Positions 1 to 13,872 of a stretch of DNA of 64,000 nucleotides are shown here, one piece after another; position 1 is the first letter of the stretch; every line of letters starts with the position of its first letter. The position numbers and the translations under genes are program-made. Under the pieces are notes generated by a model. It saw only the letters and a list, made by a program, of their open reading frames with translations. It was not told the DNA's origin and searched no databases. Source of the stretch: Datnioides undecimradiatus (Eukaryota > Chordata > Actinopteri > Lobotiformes > Datnioididae); NCBI GenBank assembly GCA_008933995.1, contig WARS01000011.1, positions 13,049,516-13,113,515 on the forward strand. The letters are read 5' to 3'.

Positions 1-3000
1 CGATCAAGGTCAAGGTGCTACAACGAAAAAAAGCCCTATGATGAAGGTACTGGAGCTGCTGGACTGTGTGTGTCTTCCTATTAAATCCGTCATGGTAAAG
101 ACATTGAATCTCATCAAAACTCCACTTTGATCTGCTCCACTTTGATATTTCGATGAGAGGCAATGGAATGAAGCTAATTTGATTAATACATTAAGCATTT
201 TGATTTGTCAGCTGATTAGAATCAAGATGAATTAAGCACACCGTCCTATCTCATGCACCATCTATCCCAGTTGTTTCACGCCAATAATTACTGAGCCTGC
301 AATCTGATAATCTGAATTTGAAATTAATTTCAATCTCACCTTGTTCCATGAGATTGGTTTGACGTCACATCCCTCTTGGCGTTTGTGTCTCATTATGTAC
401 AAGTAACGGGAAATCATCGTGACACACAATCACTAGGCCCACTGGCATCTGTTGTGTGTGCTGGGGTCACACTGAACTTATTATGAAATGCTCTTTGACA
501 CGCTACAACAAGACAATTGTTTGAAAAAACCCCGCATGATTGTGGAATTACAGTCAAGGTCAATCACTTTTAGTTTGATATGGAATTAGCATTTTTTAGC
601 ATTTCAAAAAAGATGAAATTGGTGATTTCTGAACATGCTGTGTGCACCACATGTCCTCTGCGTGTCTTTCATAATTCTGTGAGCGCATGATTTTCTGTTT
701 GACCTTCACCAACCATCCCATTGCACACCCAGCTCCCTATCAGTGCTTCCTGGGGTAATTCACTCGCTCGGTTTCACAGTTCAATGATTTCTACAGCACA
801 GACAAGCCCTCCAAACCTGTGAGACCAAAACCTGTCAATTATCCTGAAACTCCGATACTGTCACTAACTGTACCAATCAAAAGTTGATAATGGCAGAGCG
901 AGGCATTAAAACTGTGGAGGGACAATGGGATGGAGGCAAGGTCGGGAAGTATCACATATCCTTACAGTGGTGACATCTCCTGCGGGAGTGATGTGAAATG
1001 TAAAGTTACGGCAGAGGATCAAAGAGTGTCAGAGTGGACACAACATTAAAATCTTATCTGAGAACATGACATAGAGGTGATGAAGCCTTGCACTGACCAA
1101 CCAGGGAAGGCTCCATTTTTTACAAGTCGTGACAAGGAGCAAATGGAGCAATGCTCCACGACAATACGGTTCTCTGTACCTTCTCCACAAGGCTGAAAGA
1201 GCACAGTATTCATCCTTGCTGACAGTTAAATAATAGATGTACCAAAAAAATGTAATTTTCCTCCAGAACTCCATCATGCTCATACAACTATGAATTGAGA
1301 ATCTCAAGAAAATGGATTATTCTGCCTGCATGTCATAGAGGCATACTAACATGAGTGACAAGAAGATATAAATTTTCTGGGGCGTATTTGTGAGGACCGC
1401 AAGATTTATGGAGTACTGCAGGAGAGGTCTTGAGGGTGGTTGTGTCAGAGCCCTCATAAAAAAATTAGTCCGTAAAAACAAGAAAGGAAAGCCTATATGA
1501 TCGTTCTCCTCTGTGCCAACGGGCATCGTGAATCTGTAAGACAAGAGAAATGCAGCAAACAGAGATTGCTGCATTTAAGGCATAAGTGAAGCTAGCTGAA
1601 GAAAGGAAAACTCTCTCTGGTGTACCATAGATTTATTTAATTAATGATGAGCCAAATGTAAATCTGTTTTTGTGTTTTGGTCAGCATGTTAAAATATTAA
1701 GCTTATTCTGTGTTTATCTATTTCCACCATGAACAGACTGTGAAATAAAAATCTCGGAGCGACTGGCAGCACCGCCGATGGCCTGCAAGAATTTTTCAAT
1801 GCAGTGGCGCAGCTACAGCATGAACCACTGCAATGCAATCCTTGCGGGAGATGCACCACAAAGGTTTCAAGAATCAGAAGCACAATAAATGAACATGATC
1901 TCCAACATGATCCCTAAACAACACGTGTCATTCCTGATGTTCTGCACTGCATCTCTGGCTACAGCCTGGGAGCACAACATCCAAAACGCTGCCTCTCTTG
2001 GGTCTGGACACCAAAGACTGATGGGATTAAGAGTGTGTGGGCTGATAGGACTCTGCTCTGATGCTATCCCTCAGATATACATCATTATAGAGGGGGGAAT
2101 CCCACAGGCGCTGGGATTAGCCTGTTAGATTTTCACTGCAGGTGATAAGGGAGAGAAGGAGAGGCTGGCAGAACTACACAACATAATGGGGAGATGGGAA
2201 AGCAGAGATAGGAGGGAGCCAGAGGACCGCACTGCCTGGTGTAATGCGTGTGGTAGGAAAAACAGAGCACTCGAGTATGAGTAACTGCGAACAATAGCTA
2301 CAGGGAAGGACAACTTTGAGATAGGTGAACATCACCGACTCTGTGGGCAAAAATGCACAGACTACCTTGCTCTGACTGGATGTTGAAATGCGGTAAAATG
2401 AAGTGTGGAGCAGATGTGAGAGATTGTTTTGTATGCTCTTCACAATCCAGCTGCGATATGGTCCCTGCAGATTTGTGAAAGACGTTGTGCAGAGCTGAAG
2501 GTTAGCATGTGAAGTTCAAGGAAACACCCATAGCATGCATGGCTACATGCCAGTCGGTGTTAATGCATTGTAAATGAAGACTTTGTGATGTGGCTGTGTC
2601 AATGTGGCTTTGATCTTCCAGCCGAACGTTCACCCTGGAGTCTCAGGAACTACACAGGCCCAATAAAGGCCGGTAAAATTCCTCTCTATTAGCCATGCAG
2701 ATACAGATAAACCATATAGAATAATCCCCCACGTATAGCTCTGGCAAAGGCACCTCAGCTCTCTCTTGCTCACATATCAAACATGTATTCCCTCAGCCCT
2801 CCAAATCCCAGCTTAACCCTCACCCCGCGAAACCAGGCGGCTAGTTATCACCGCGGCTTTGACATTAGCATGCACGCCCTCTCTCATTTGGGAGATCTTC
2901 TTAAGAGTCAGGGATGATAAAAAGCTTTCCTCTCTACCGCTCTTCCATTCCTGACTTTGACTCACCCTTCCTCTGCCTGGACCTGCCTGCCTCTAACTAT

Positions 3001-3905
3001 GAGCTGGAGATGAAACGCTTCATTCTCTTTCCTCCTTTTCTATTATCATGCAGTGCTAGCACAGCCCTGCTTGACATTTTTCTTTTCTTCAGCTCCTCTC
3101 CAGTTTCTCAGTCTACACCTGCTGACACCTGAGAAACAACTGCTGTCCTATGCAAAAAAGGACCCCTATTTCACTGCCATTATATGCCAAGTCACCTCTA
3201 CTTCAGCTGCTCGTCGTCATGATCACGACCAATTCCTTGTGGCGAGTGCTTTTAATTACTAGATGAGCGGCTGCTCTGTATTAATAGAAGTTTTACGAGG
3301 GTTAAGTATCCATGGGGATCCATAAAATAGCATGCTGTCCTGCAAACACGCAAATGTGAGAATAATAATTTGTGTGTGTCGGGGGTGGTCTGGATGATGC
3401 AAGTCTTCGATCAGCCAGGACATGATGAAACCCAGGTAAACTGACTCAAACATTGCCCTTAATTCCAATTTGTCGTTTCATGTTTAGATTTCTGCCCATT
3501 ACATTACTTCAGAAAGCCAGGGGCTAAAAATATATTCCCACAACGTCAGTATAATACTTTGATAATGCAATTACACTGCTTCGTGGCTGAATGGGGAGGG
3601 CAAAGGAACATGAAAGTGGGGTTGGAAGCACGAAGGGGCGCCAGAGCTATGGATTATGAGAGAACGTGATAATAAAATGAAATCATCAGACACTCAAGCG
3701 ATTATGCTAATGAACTCATTCCGTATTCATCATAGGTTAATCGGCATGCGAGCGAGAGAGTGGTGGCATTTTCTTGAACACAGAGAGCTTTGATCGAGCA
3801 GGCAGTGAGTTAGGACACCTCTGGTGTGTGAGGGCCTGCGGTGGGGTGTGGGGTGAAAATGCTGCAATTTGGAGACGCCCAATCAAGATGGTCACCGCTT
3901 ACTCT

Positions 3906-3907
<2 letters not shown>

Positions 3908-3956
<49 letters not shown>
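3908..3956. repeat. (GT)n microsatellite
   Basis: About 24 uninterrupted GT units in kcnd2 intron 1, just left of the MITE-like element. Confidence 0.97.
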
Positions 3957-3957
<1 letters not shown>

Positions 3958-3983
3958 AATATGTCTAGCTATTGTGTTCCCTG

Positions 3984-4405
3984 CATTGACTGTATATACA
4001 GATGGACAGTGTCATAAGAGTAAAGCCAAAACATCTCCACTGTCCCCTTGGTGGCATACCACTGTATAGGTCATAAACCCCGCCCCCTTTCATGTTAGCA
4101 GATGGGACATGTTAATTAAATTTTTTTCTGTCGTTTCTTATCACATTAATGTATGTTCAAGTGTTTATTTTGTCTAATAAGTTTGATTTTAAGGAGCTCA
4201 CACACAAGTTGATCACACAGGGGGCAGAACCTCCATGGCTCCACAGCCTGACCACTACTGCACAGACTACTGATCCAAATCACACCCTCAGCACAAAATG
4301 GTCGCAATCTAACTCTTTTTTTTTTTTATTTGGGACATTTTGACCTCATTTTTGTACAAAGGCAGGAAGTGGAGACGCATCGTCCATCTTTATATCCAGG
4401 CTATG
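3984..4405. mobile_element. MITE-like element with degenerate terminal inverted repeats
   Basis: The left end (3984-4010) and the reverse complement of the right end (4405-4379) match at 21 of 27 positions, sharing ATATA followed by AGATGGAC. The 422-bp interior has no transposase-like frame. This is typical of a non-autonomous DNA transposon. Target-site duplication is not clear, so the superfamily is not assigned. Confidence 0.55.
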
Positions 4406-5448
4406 TTGTTAAGGTGCCAGAGGAGCCGGATTGCAGTGGTCAGCCAGATCTGGAGCACCAGGGCACAAATTTTGCTTTGCTTTGCCTTTTGGATCATTTT
4501 TTTACCCCTCAAACCCTGACACTACCCTGCACGCACACACCCACTATTGATGTCACTGACACACCTCCTCGTCTGAATTTACCTCTCAGTTTACTGTCTT
4601 TACGACAATAAATAACTAATTTTTGTTGACATTTTGTGTCTGTTCCTGTTTTTGTAATGGACCATGGTAATGGTTTCACACAATTATGAAAAAAGCGCTA
4701 ATAACAGCAGTTGCATTAGTAATTGCACTATCAAAAAAATAAGCTGTATTGTTTTAGTGTATTCTACAGCGCAAAACTCAAATTTCAACTGATAAAGCAT
4801 CAGGATGCTGCTCATGACATTAGAGATCAAACTGGCCTGTTACTGGCACATACTGTACATGTGGACCTATGAAAATGGTCAACTTGTATTGATCAGATGG
4901 ATTTCAAAGTGACCCTTGTGACCTTTGTTGGGTGCTCAGGTGATGGAGAAGAGGAATAAACGTGAAAGGTCTTGCGGATTAGTGCCTGTGTGTTAGAGAA
5001 GGGGAACTGGTCCAGGAGCCTCATCACACTGACAGCAGATTAGTGCTCCGCGGCGCCAGAGCAGACGGTGCAAGATTAACTTTGATGTGCGATTCCACGC
5101 AGAGCAGCCGCTGGATATCAGCTCCCTCCACCAAATGGCCCCTTAACTCTGAGTTTGCAGCGTGTGCATTCACGAGCTACAGTATCTAAAAATCAGCTTT
5201 TTTAAAGGCAGAGAACAGTGTCGCCACATTTTGGGCTCCTAAAAACCATTTATATGGATTTTAATTTAAATGTGCCAGTTTTAGCTATTCACCATTTAGT
5301 CCAGTATTTATTGATTATTTAAGTATTGATTAAGCTGTTGAGTGTTTTATTTATTTATTCATTGTTTTTTTTTAATTACAGGTTTCTGTTCAGCTTGTAA
5401 AAACAGATGTATGACTTCGTCTTCTGTGGCTCTGGAGGAGATTTGTCA

Positions 5449-5513
5449 AGTCTAAGAAAATAACCCCTGATGATGTAATGGTGATGTTATCAGGGTTATC
5501 TGTGCTTAGGCCT
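5449..5513. repeat. inverted repeat / hairpin
   Basis: GTCTAAG..ATAACCCCTGAT on the left pairs with ATCAGGGTTAT..CTTAGGC on the right around a loop of about 15 nt. It is probably the core of a dispersed fold-back repeat. Confidence 0.45.
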
Positions 5514-7597
5514 GGAAACTTCAAATTTATAACATAAAGCCTGAGCTACCAACTAGAGGAGCATTTATGAAAAATGCTTTTGAGTTGCATTTTGGGAATT
5601 GTAAATCCAGGATACCCATACTAGGGACTAAATATCTGGACAGCCCTTCTTTTTTAAAAAAATTTGCCTCTCAAATCCCTATAGAAATGTAACAGTAAAT
5701 TGCTGCGGTATGCCTTGAATCTATGAACTGTTTAAATTACTATATGTAAACATCAAGAAATAATTGAAAATGCCATCACCAATTACCAGACCTGACGCCC
5801 AGTGTCTGGACCAACAGTTTAAAACAAAAAAGGTTATTTAATTTCCAATTATAGAAGACAAAAAAACAGCAGCTTCCCTCTTTTTAAAAACCAATGAGCA
5901 TTTTAATATCAATACTACTGAACTCACATGACATGCTCACATGTCAACAGAGCCATTTCTTCATCAGCTGATGATGATGATGTGTGATCGGACTGAAACT
6001 TCCAGAACAGCAAGTAACTGGACATGATGTTGGGACTGAAGGTCAGGAATCAACCTACATGATAAACTGTAATTGTTAAGGCCTTACTGTGCAGCCTCTG
6101 GACAGGTTGATGCTACAATAAGAGCTGAAACAAAAAACCTTGCAAGAAAAAAAAGTAGTGCCCAGTGGGCCAATCATGGCGTGAAGGAGAAAGTCTCAGG
6201 ATAATACATGATGTTGGGGAAAGATCGATTTTCTTCATGCTCAACACCAGAAAACTTAGAGATTCTGTTTGAGTTGCAACTTTAAATTGTCTATATCAGC
6301 TTTTTTGCACCAAACAGCTGCAGCCCCTCATCTTCGAGTTTGCTTCCTGTTCAAACAAAAAACCCTCCATGCGGGATAGTTAATGCCTTGCATGGGATAC
6401 TGCGAGTATATATGGAGCTCAACACGTAAATGGCCTCAGATTATTTGTCATAGCAGTGAAAGAAGCGTCTTAAAATTCCACGGCGAGCGTCTTTGAAACA
6501 AACATCAAGGTACAAATTCCAGCCGTTTAAAAAAAACAGCTGCAAGTTCAAAGGAACACTTCAAAATCTACCAGTGAAACTGAGGGGAATAGCGGAGGTT
6601 GGGATGAGACAGAAAGAGTGGTGAAGCGTAAAAATGTACTGAGCGCTCTCTCAGAGAGTGTGGACAGCAGCCAGACTGGCGACAGCAGTGAGCCCAGATA
6701 ACAGCGAGTACCAGGAACCAGCGAGAACCTTTGGGGAAGTGTTGGGAAGAGCTGCATCTCTTCTAACAGCTGCTGAATGGCCCCTGGGGCAGAGTAGAGT
6801 TGCTAGCTGCAGCCATATCCACCATCTCCCCACCTGCATCACGCTGCTTCATGCGCATTGGGGACGTCATTACTTTTTCCATTTCACTCCACGAGACTTC
6901 TCCTGTCAAATCAAAAAATGACACGAAAAATAATAACTCAGGGCCATGGGCGGAACAACAACAGCACAACCGAAAGGTCACTCTGCCGATGAAAATTGGT
7001 CTTGCATCCACACAATCTATCAGTCATCAACAGGCTTATTGCTGTGTCTGCTTTCACAGCAGGAGTGGCTGAAGCCTGAATTAAAGTGACCCAGGGCCCA
7101 TGGGAGAAAACATGTACTTAAAGACACAACTCCTATTATTTATAACTTCAACATCTATGTCGGCGCAGAGGACAGGCCTCCTGGTGAATAAAGATGTTAA
7201 CACTCTAAAGACAGGCGGAGTAAAGGCACATCTTTGGCTCCACCACAGACGACACATTCGAATGTACCGTTAACAATCGTGACTGAATGAAGGTTATTCA
7301 TTTTAATCACACTACAGCACGCCCTCCCTCCCACTATCCCAGGGGGTTGCTATATTTAAGCACTTTTTCATTTCTTCTCCTTTTTTTGGTCTTGGCTGAT
7401 GGCAAGGCAATTGCTTTGTGGGATGTCTGCCCTTGAAGAATCAGACAACAGAAGGAGATATTTATACATACTGTAGATGTGGAGTGAGAGCAAGCTGTAT
7501 CAAATTCAACGCTCTCCTCTCTGACTGTGTAGTGTTAAGAAATCAAATCACAGGCGCTGTTTCTTCGCCTGCTTTCTAGCTTTTGTTTCACACTCCC

Positions 7598-7618
7598 TTT
7601 TTTTTTTTTTTTTTTTTT
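7598..7618. repeat. poly(T) tract
   Basis: 21 consecutive T on the plus strand. No retroelement body is recognised next to it. Confidence 0.9.
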
Positions 7619-7887
7619 AAATGTTTCCCCTCCAAAACAGAAGCGATGTTAGTTTTGTACCTGTACTCTAAGATTAGCTGCCTGTCCTGGGGGAGAGAGG
7701 AAGGAGTTGGAACGTTTGTCTCCCATTTCTCCCATTCATTCGCCTGCTTTCTAATTGGACTTCTCCATCTGTTGAGGTCTACAAATTGTCTTCTGGGGAT
7801 GCTACAGCTAAAACATCCTATCAAACACACAAATACATCAGGGACAGTCTTCTTGGAGCGCTGCCATGCCAGGCACTGAAAGAGTAG

Positions 7888-7918
7888 TCTGTGTGTGTGC
7901 GTGTGTGTGTGTGAGTGT
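7888..7918. repeat. imperfect (GT)n microsatellite
   Basis: GT repeat with single-base interruptions (GC, GA) in kcnd2 intron 1. Confidence 0.85.
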
Positions 7919-10900
7919 GCCTGGCTGTGTGATGTATAATCAGAAGTCCAGCAGCATACAGCCCGGAGATAAGTAGATATCCAGCATACGCTGAACTCTG
8001 ATTTGAAGCTGGCAGGATTGGCTGCTTGGAAAATTAATCTATCTACCACACAGCAGATCTGTCGGTAGCGAGTGACATACTTTAATAAGAATTATTTCAC
8101 AAGATGACAATGTTGATGGGTGGCTGAAACACAGTGTCAGGGATATTGACTGTATGTCTCATGCACTTCTGATAAATGTTTCCCCTCTGCAGTACCCAAA
8201 GATGTTGTGCAAACAGATGCAATTTTTAAATTCTGAAAAATGGCAAAGTTTTTTGGATTCTCTTCCAATTCTCACTCAGGGTCGTTAATGATATGGGAAA
8301 TTGTGTTCCTCACGCTTGTCACCCTTTACATCCCATTGACTGGGAGTTGAATACTCAGGAGCGAGCAGTGGGACGTGTGACAGTGTATTTGTGGTGATGA
8401 TTACAGCCCATTAACTTTGATGGATGCCATTTCATAGAAAAGACGATGGGAGTTGGAACGACGGCAACGCAGCTTGGTTTTTTTTTTTGCCACCGACATG
8501 TGTACACAAAATTCTAGAGAAGAGCCCAGAGGAGTAAACTGTAGCAATGTCCATGCAAAATTGATTTTTGGATCCGAATGAGACCACTTCACCTCTGCAG
8601 GTAATTGAATGTCACATTAGAGAGGCTGATGCTGAATCTGTCTCCCTGGATGCTCAAGCATGAATCCCCTGTGACCTCCAGAGGACAGCAAGGACCAGAG
8701 GATCCAGCGTCCCCACAGCAGATACATCAGGAATGTAAATGGTGTGTTCCACGCATGTGAGAGTGACCCTGTATGTGCAAGTAAATGAGACCAAGCTTGA
8801 CCTGAAATTGATTGCAGTGTCCGGCTTTATTAATGCTAACTGTCTGGGCGGCTTTCTTCACTGCTAACTCGCTTGCGTGTCTTTGCCTTTTGGCCTAAAT
8901 GTGTGGCTTAGTCAAAAAGAGACACACTCCATTTGTCTGTGGCCGTTATGTAAAGATAAGGCCATGCATGCCAAAAATCTAACTCTTAAGCTCCTCCACA
9001 GGGATTACGGGCAATTGGCTAAGGGGAAAAATACAAATAATAATCAACTGTTTACGGTTTTCCACTAATACCTTGAAAAAGAAGCGAAAATCCCCACATG
9101 AAAATGCAATCCTTAAGCAGTTGAGATACTCCTGTGTAGGACGCCTGCAGAGAGACACACAGATGGGAAATCCTCTAGGTGGGAGATGAACCTGCACTTC
9201 AATAACACCTAGAGAAACACATCAATCTACAGTAGCTATCACCCATCCCATTCTAAATAAAGCTTTTCAACTGTTGCCATTTTTAAGTCAATGAAATCCA
9301 ACCAGTACAGCATCAGAAGCCACAGACTGAACAGGATTAGGATTTGTCACTTTGTTTTTCTTTTTTTCCCCCTTTCTACGTTAATATGTTTACCTAATGT
9401 GACCTTGTTAGCTGGCAACCTAACTTACCCTGTGACACCTGCAGGTTACGTAGCCTTTAAAAAAAAATCCTTACTTTTTTCTTTTTCTTTTTTTTTTTTA
9501 CTTTTTATTTATTTTTCATATATATATACTTTATATTTTTACATATTGATTACTGTCTCTGGGGGTAGAAGTACCCTTTTACTAATACATTTATGGGAAG
9601 TTCTATGTTACTAGTATTCATCCAAGTATTCAAAATGTATCTTGCATGTATCTAAGTATAAGTTACAAAGCATTATCAACAAAATGAACTCTAAACTATT
9701 AAAGTAATTATTATTGGAATTATTATAAGTAGCACAAGTAGTAGGAGAAATAGTAGTATTATTAGTGGTATTTTTATTATTGATGTGTGATCAAATGTTT
9801 TGTATGTTAAGTCAAAATATGACAACTAAAGCAGCCAGATAATTGAGGTGGATTAAATCATCAAACACAGAAAATGTATAGAAATAGATAGATTAATAAA
9901 ATACTCAAATAAAGTTCAAAAACCTCAAATATAATAATACCTTGTTACTTTCCGATATAACATACTGCTCCACTGTATAGAGGTAAAACACCTAATGTGA
10001 GGCTGCAACACAATTACAGCAAACTGTCCATAGCGAAATAAAAGGTGTCATCCGATGTGATGCTACAACAAGAATTGCTGTAGCTGGCCTCAACAGTTTT
10101 AGGCTAGTTGTACAGTTACCTTAACAAACTGTGGATAAAACTCTTCTCTTCTTTAGCAGGTATATATTTTTTTTTTACCATATTCACCATCTTAGTTTAT
10201 GACTGAGCCAGGGGAAAAAGTAATTATAACTCATCCTGAGGAGAACACGGATGGCTGAATCAATTTCAAGGCGATCCACTGAACAGTTACAGAGGCATTT
10301 CACTTAAGACTGCAAACCTAAAGGTGGTGCGTGAGGAAAAATCAGGGGATCAACAAAGTCAGTACAAAGTCAGTCCTCTGGGGACCATGAATGTCTGTAC
10401 TTTCATGGAAATCCATGAAGCAGTTTCTGAGATATTTCAGTCTGGACCGAAGCAATCGGCCCACCAGCCGACAGAAAGTCATTGCCATTCATAGAGCCAT
10501 GCCGCTAGCGTGGCTAAAAAGGAAAAAAACTGTTTATGCAGAAACCTGGAAAAACACTATGGCTTATCACAGTTGGATAGTAAATTATGCTGAAATACAG
10601 ACAAAAGACAGACACTGATATGTGCTGCCTTCAAACTGTCATGTGACTGCTCTGAATTTACAGTGGATGGGCACAATAAAAGCATCATCACCGTTTCCTT
10701 TTGTGAAGATTTAATGCTCAGTCCTCGTTGAGACTGCAGCAGCGATGCGTTGATTTAACACTGTGGTAATTCAATTGCATTATGTTGCCACGTGTGATTG
10801 AAAATTTGACTACCCCCCATAACAAGAACCAGCATCTTTCTGACACACACACAAAGAAATTACACAAAAACTGAAAAACAGTGCAATTTTCGCAAGATGG

Positions 10901-13268
10901 TGGTTATTGCAGAGCTATTGTATTGTAATACTTTTTTCATTACACAGGCTTTATTGTGTCACAAACAACAGTATCGCCAGCAGCCTATAACATTTACTGT
11001 AATCACAGCAGCTGGCAGTTATCTGTACAGTGTTGATAGATAACGGAATAATAACAGATATATTTATAATATTCATCTTTAAAAATCATACATTAGACCA
11101 GTGGAGAGGATCAGTTGAGGGGGTCTGACGGTCTGTCCTTGACATAAAATAATGGCACTATATGATCACCACTTAATACGCCATCAATCCATCTGAGACC
11201 GCATGGAGACAGTTAAAGAAGAGGAAAATATTAAGACTGCGGCGGTGACACTGATACACCTGCACATGAGAAATTAGTTTGAGGTGAAAGAGAAATATAT
11301 AGCCCGAGAGCACATGCCCTGTTTAGTTTCTGTTTGACCAAATGGCCTACATTAGGTGATATATTTAGCTATTTATAGAAGCTGGGGCAGGCAGGAAACA
11401 GCTGCCATGCGTCAGGGTGACAGGCTGACATCCCTCATCTCAGCAGGACCTCCCTGCCAGGCAGACAGGAGGAAGCTCTTTATACCTAAACTGAAATGGG
11501 ACATAGCCTCTTATCATTCATGCTGCATACAGAAACTAATAATCTATGGAGCCCGTGGCAAAGACTCAACAATGAAACTGGGTTAACAGTGGCTAGTATG
11601 GGCAGCTCCATCTGAAGCCGCACTTGTGAGCTTTACAGAGATCTGTATTCTGCCTTTACAGTGAACACTGTGGATTTCATTCAAGTGGGATCAGTATTGA
11701 TCACGAGGAGCTTTTATTGTGGTATCCTGCCGCTGTAAACTGGCACCAGATTTCTCAGCTCTGACAAGAAAGAGATGGTTCATGAACAGTGAAGCAGAGC
11801 TTTAAGCCTGACAAACGGGCTGAATCAATATTCATGACTTAGCCATGAAGCAGCACGCGTTCAGGTATTATGAATGGGCTGTAAACCGGGTTTCAATTAA
11901 TGTGCGAGCGTCAAAGTTTCTTGCTGAATCGGACTGCAAGCTATGCCTTCTGTTTGTCTTCTGTAAGACTATATTGATTTGGACGCTCTCGTACAAGAGA
12001 GGGACTGATGTTAACATTACACACTATTATACAGTGAAAGTGAGTCATCATGAAACAAATGTATGCTACACAGCATTTACGTGTAGGTACTTCAAAAAAA
12101 CTAGGATAACTGTCGAGATAATGGATTTCTCTCATTTCAGCCGGGTTCATGTTTTGCTGAGGGGCTTTAAAAACAGCATAACTTTCTTTTTAAAACCGTA
12201 TCTACAGTGATATCCTACCACTCTTCAGATTAAGTATCAGCCCAGCAGAAGTTACATCACTCTTTGAATTCTTTTCTGTTTTGTTCACACAGCAGACTGA
12301 TGATTGCTGTTAGCTATAATCTCTGAATCTCTGCTGATCACAGATGTTGGCTTGTTGGCTGAGGGGCATTTTTGATAAAGAGACAAATGTCAGGGGGAGG
12401 GATACTCACACTCTGGCATTATAAAAGCTGGCACCGTTTCAGGATATTGTGTTTGCTATGCTGTCCCATGCGCCTGAGAGAGAAAAAAAACTGGTGCAAA
12501 GACCAATACACCCCTCCCAAACTCCTCAGTGACGGGTGAGACTATCACCACCGTCCCTCATAACTTTTAGTTCCTACATCTGTGCAGCAAAGCTGGATTT
12601 CGAGGTCAGGGAGGGGACAAAGGCTGGTTTTAGTTTTGAAAATGCAACATAATGAAGGTTGGCTCAATGTTTACGATAGTGACGCTGGCATCTAAAAATA
12701 AAAGAACAACTGTTTCCCCCTCAACCAGCACTCTTTACATGCCAACGCAGGGAGTGGTGTGGTGCTCAGGCAGGCATGGAGGACATTAAAATGTTACAGC
12801 ACTCTGTGAAAACAAAGCTTGGCCCGTTCTTTGTATGCTGATTAGCTGAAGTGTTAAAGTTACAAGCGCGAGGCCAGTGACTTGCATATGTTTAACTCCA
12901 CGGTTTATAACAGTGACTTTTTTCACAATGCTAATGTGACTATGAGGAAATGATTTGTATCAGTTTATTCCCCTGTTGTATCAACACTATGTTGGGTTGA
13001 TAATTAGTTTTCTGACCTTACAATGAAACCCTGAGCTTGAGAATTTGAAGTGAGTGGTAGTGACGGTGCCTCTCCAAGGAAACTTTCACTGGCTGTTCTT
13101 GAACTTCAAAAAAGGGTTTCTGCTGTGTGTGAAAATGTTGCATTCAAAATGAGATCTGATGAAAATAAAAAGACATGAATTGACACAATGTGATTTAGAA
13201 AAACCTTCACTATAATGTCAAGATCCTTTCAGAAAAAAACTCAGTGCACTTCTGGTGAAAAGGAATGG

Positions 13269-13325
13269 TTCAACATTTTGGAAAATACTTTTATTTGCTT
13301 TATTGCCAAGAGTTGGATGAAGCAA
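13269..13325 (+). repeat. dispersed repeat fragment A (same family as 28.7 kb)
   Basis: CAACATTTTGGAAAATAC followed by GCTTTATTGCCAAGAG matches the start of the repeat at 28690 (GACATTTTGGGAAATA). It is probably one end of a broken element whose other piece is at 13721. Confidence 0.45.
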
Positions 13326-13720
13326 CAAAGTAAAACAAAGAAATATATATTTTCTGGTCTGACACAACTGGCAGGACAAAATGATTTGTTTCAAATGTGC
13401 GCAAAAATGAATTTAGTTTTATGACCTGACAGCACCAGGAAACATGTTATTTTAGGTTCAGTTTTCTGGTTAATTCAGATTATTGTGGTTATGTTAAAAA
13501 ACAGTTGTGAAGTCTCCTGTACTAAAGTTTGATGTTTTGATAACCATCAGTGCACCCAGACCTTCTCATTGTGCGGACTTATATCAACTTGGTTACCTGA
13601 CTGTAACAATTACCTTAGGGGGGTTTTTGTCACTTGAATGCAAACATATGTTGTTTTGGAGGCACCTGCTTAAACATCTGATGCTCTTATTCTTCTTAGG
13701 GACAGTCTCAGATTGGAATA

Positions 13721-13872
13721 TCACTGATATCACTCTCATGTCTGTGCTGTAAATAGTCAGTTAGATTAGCTTAGCATGGCACAAGTACAGGAAACAGGGG
13801 GAAACAGCTAGCCTGGTTTTGTCTAAAGGCAGATGTCCCGTAGACAAAGCCAGCACCTCTAAAGCCCTCAAA
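13721..13872 (+). repeat. dispersed repeat fragment B
   Basis: Contains CACTCTCATGTCTGTGCTGT, TTAGCTTAGCATGGC and GGAAACAGGGGGAAACAGCT. The same motifs occur in the 28.7-29.25 kb repeat, partly reverse-complemented. I recall this motif set as common in percomorph fish; that is recollection, not a search. Confidence 0.5.

Noticed and set aside
7588..8049. 153-codon minus-strand open frame in kcnd2 intron 1
   Set aside because: Spans the poly(T) tract and a GT microsatellite, giving Lys-run and His-Thr repeats; no family similarity.
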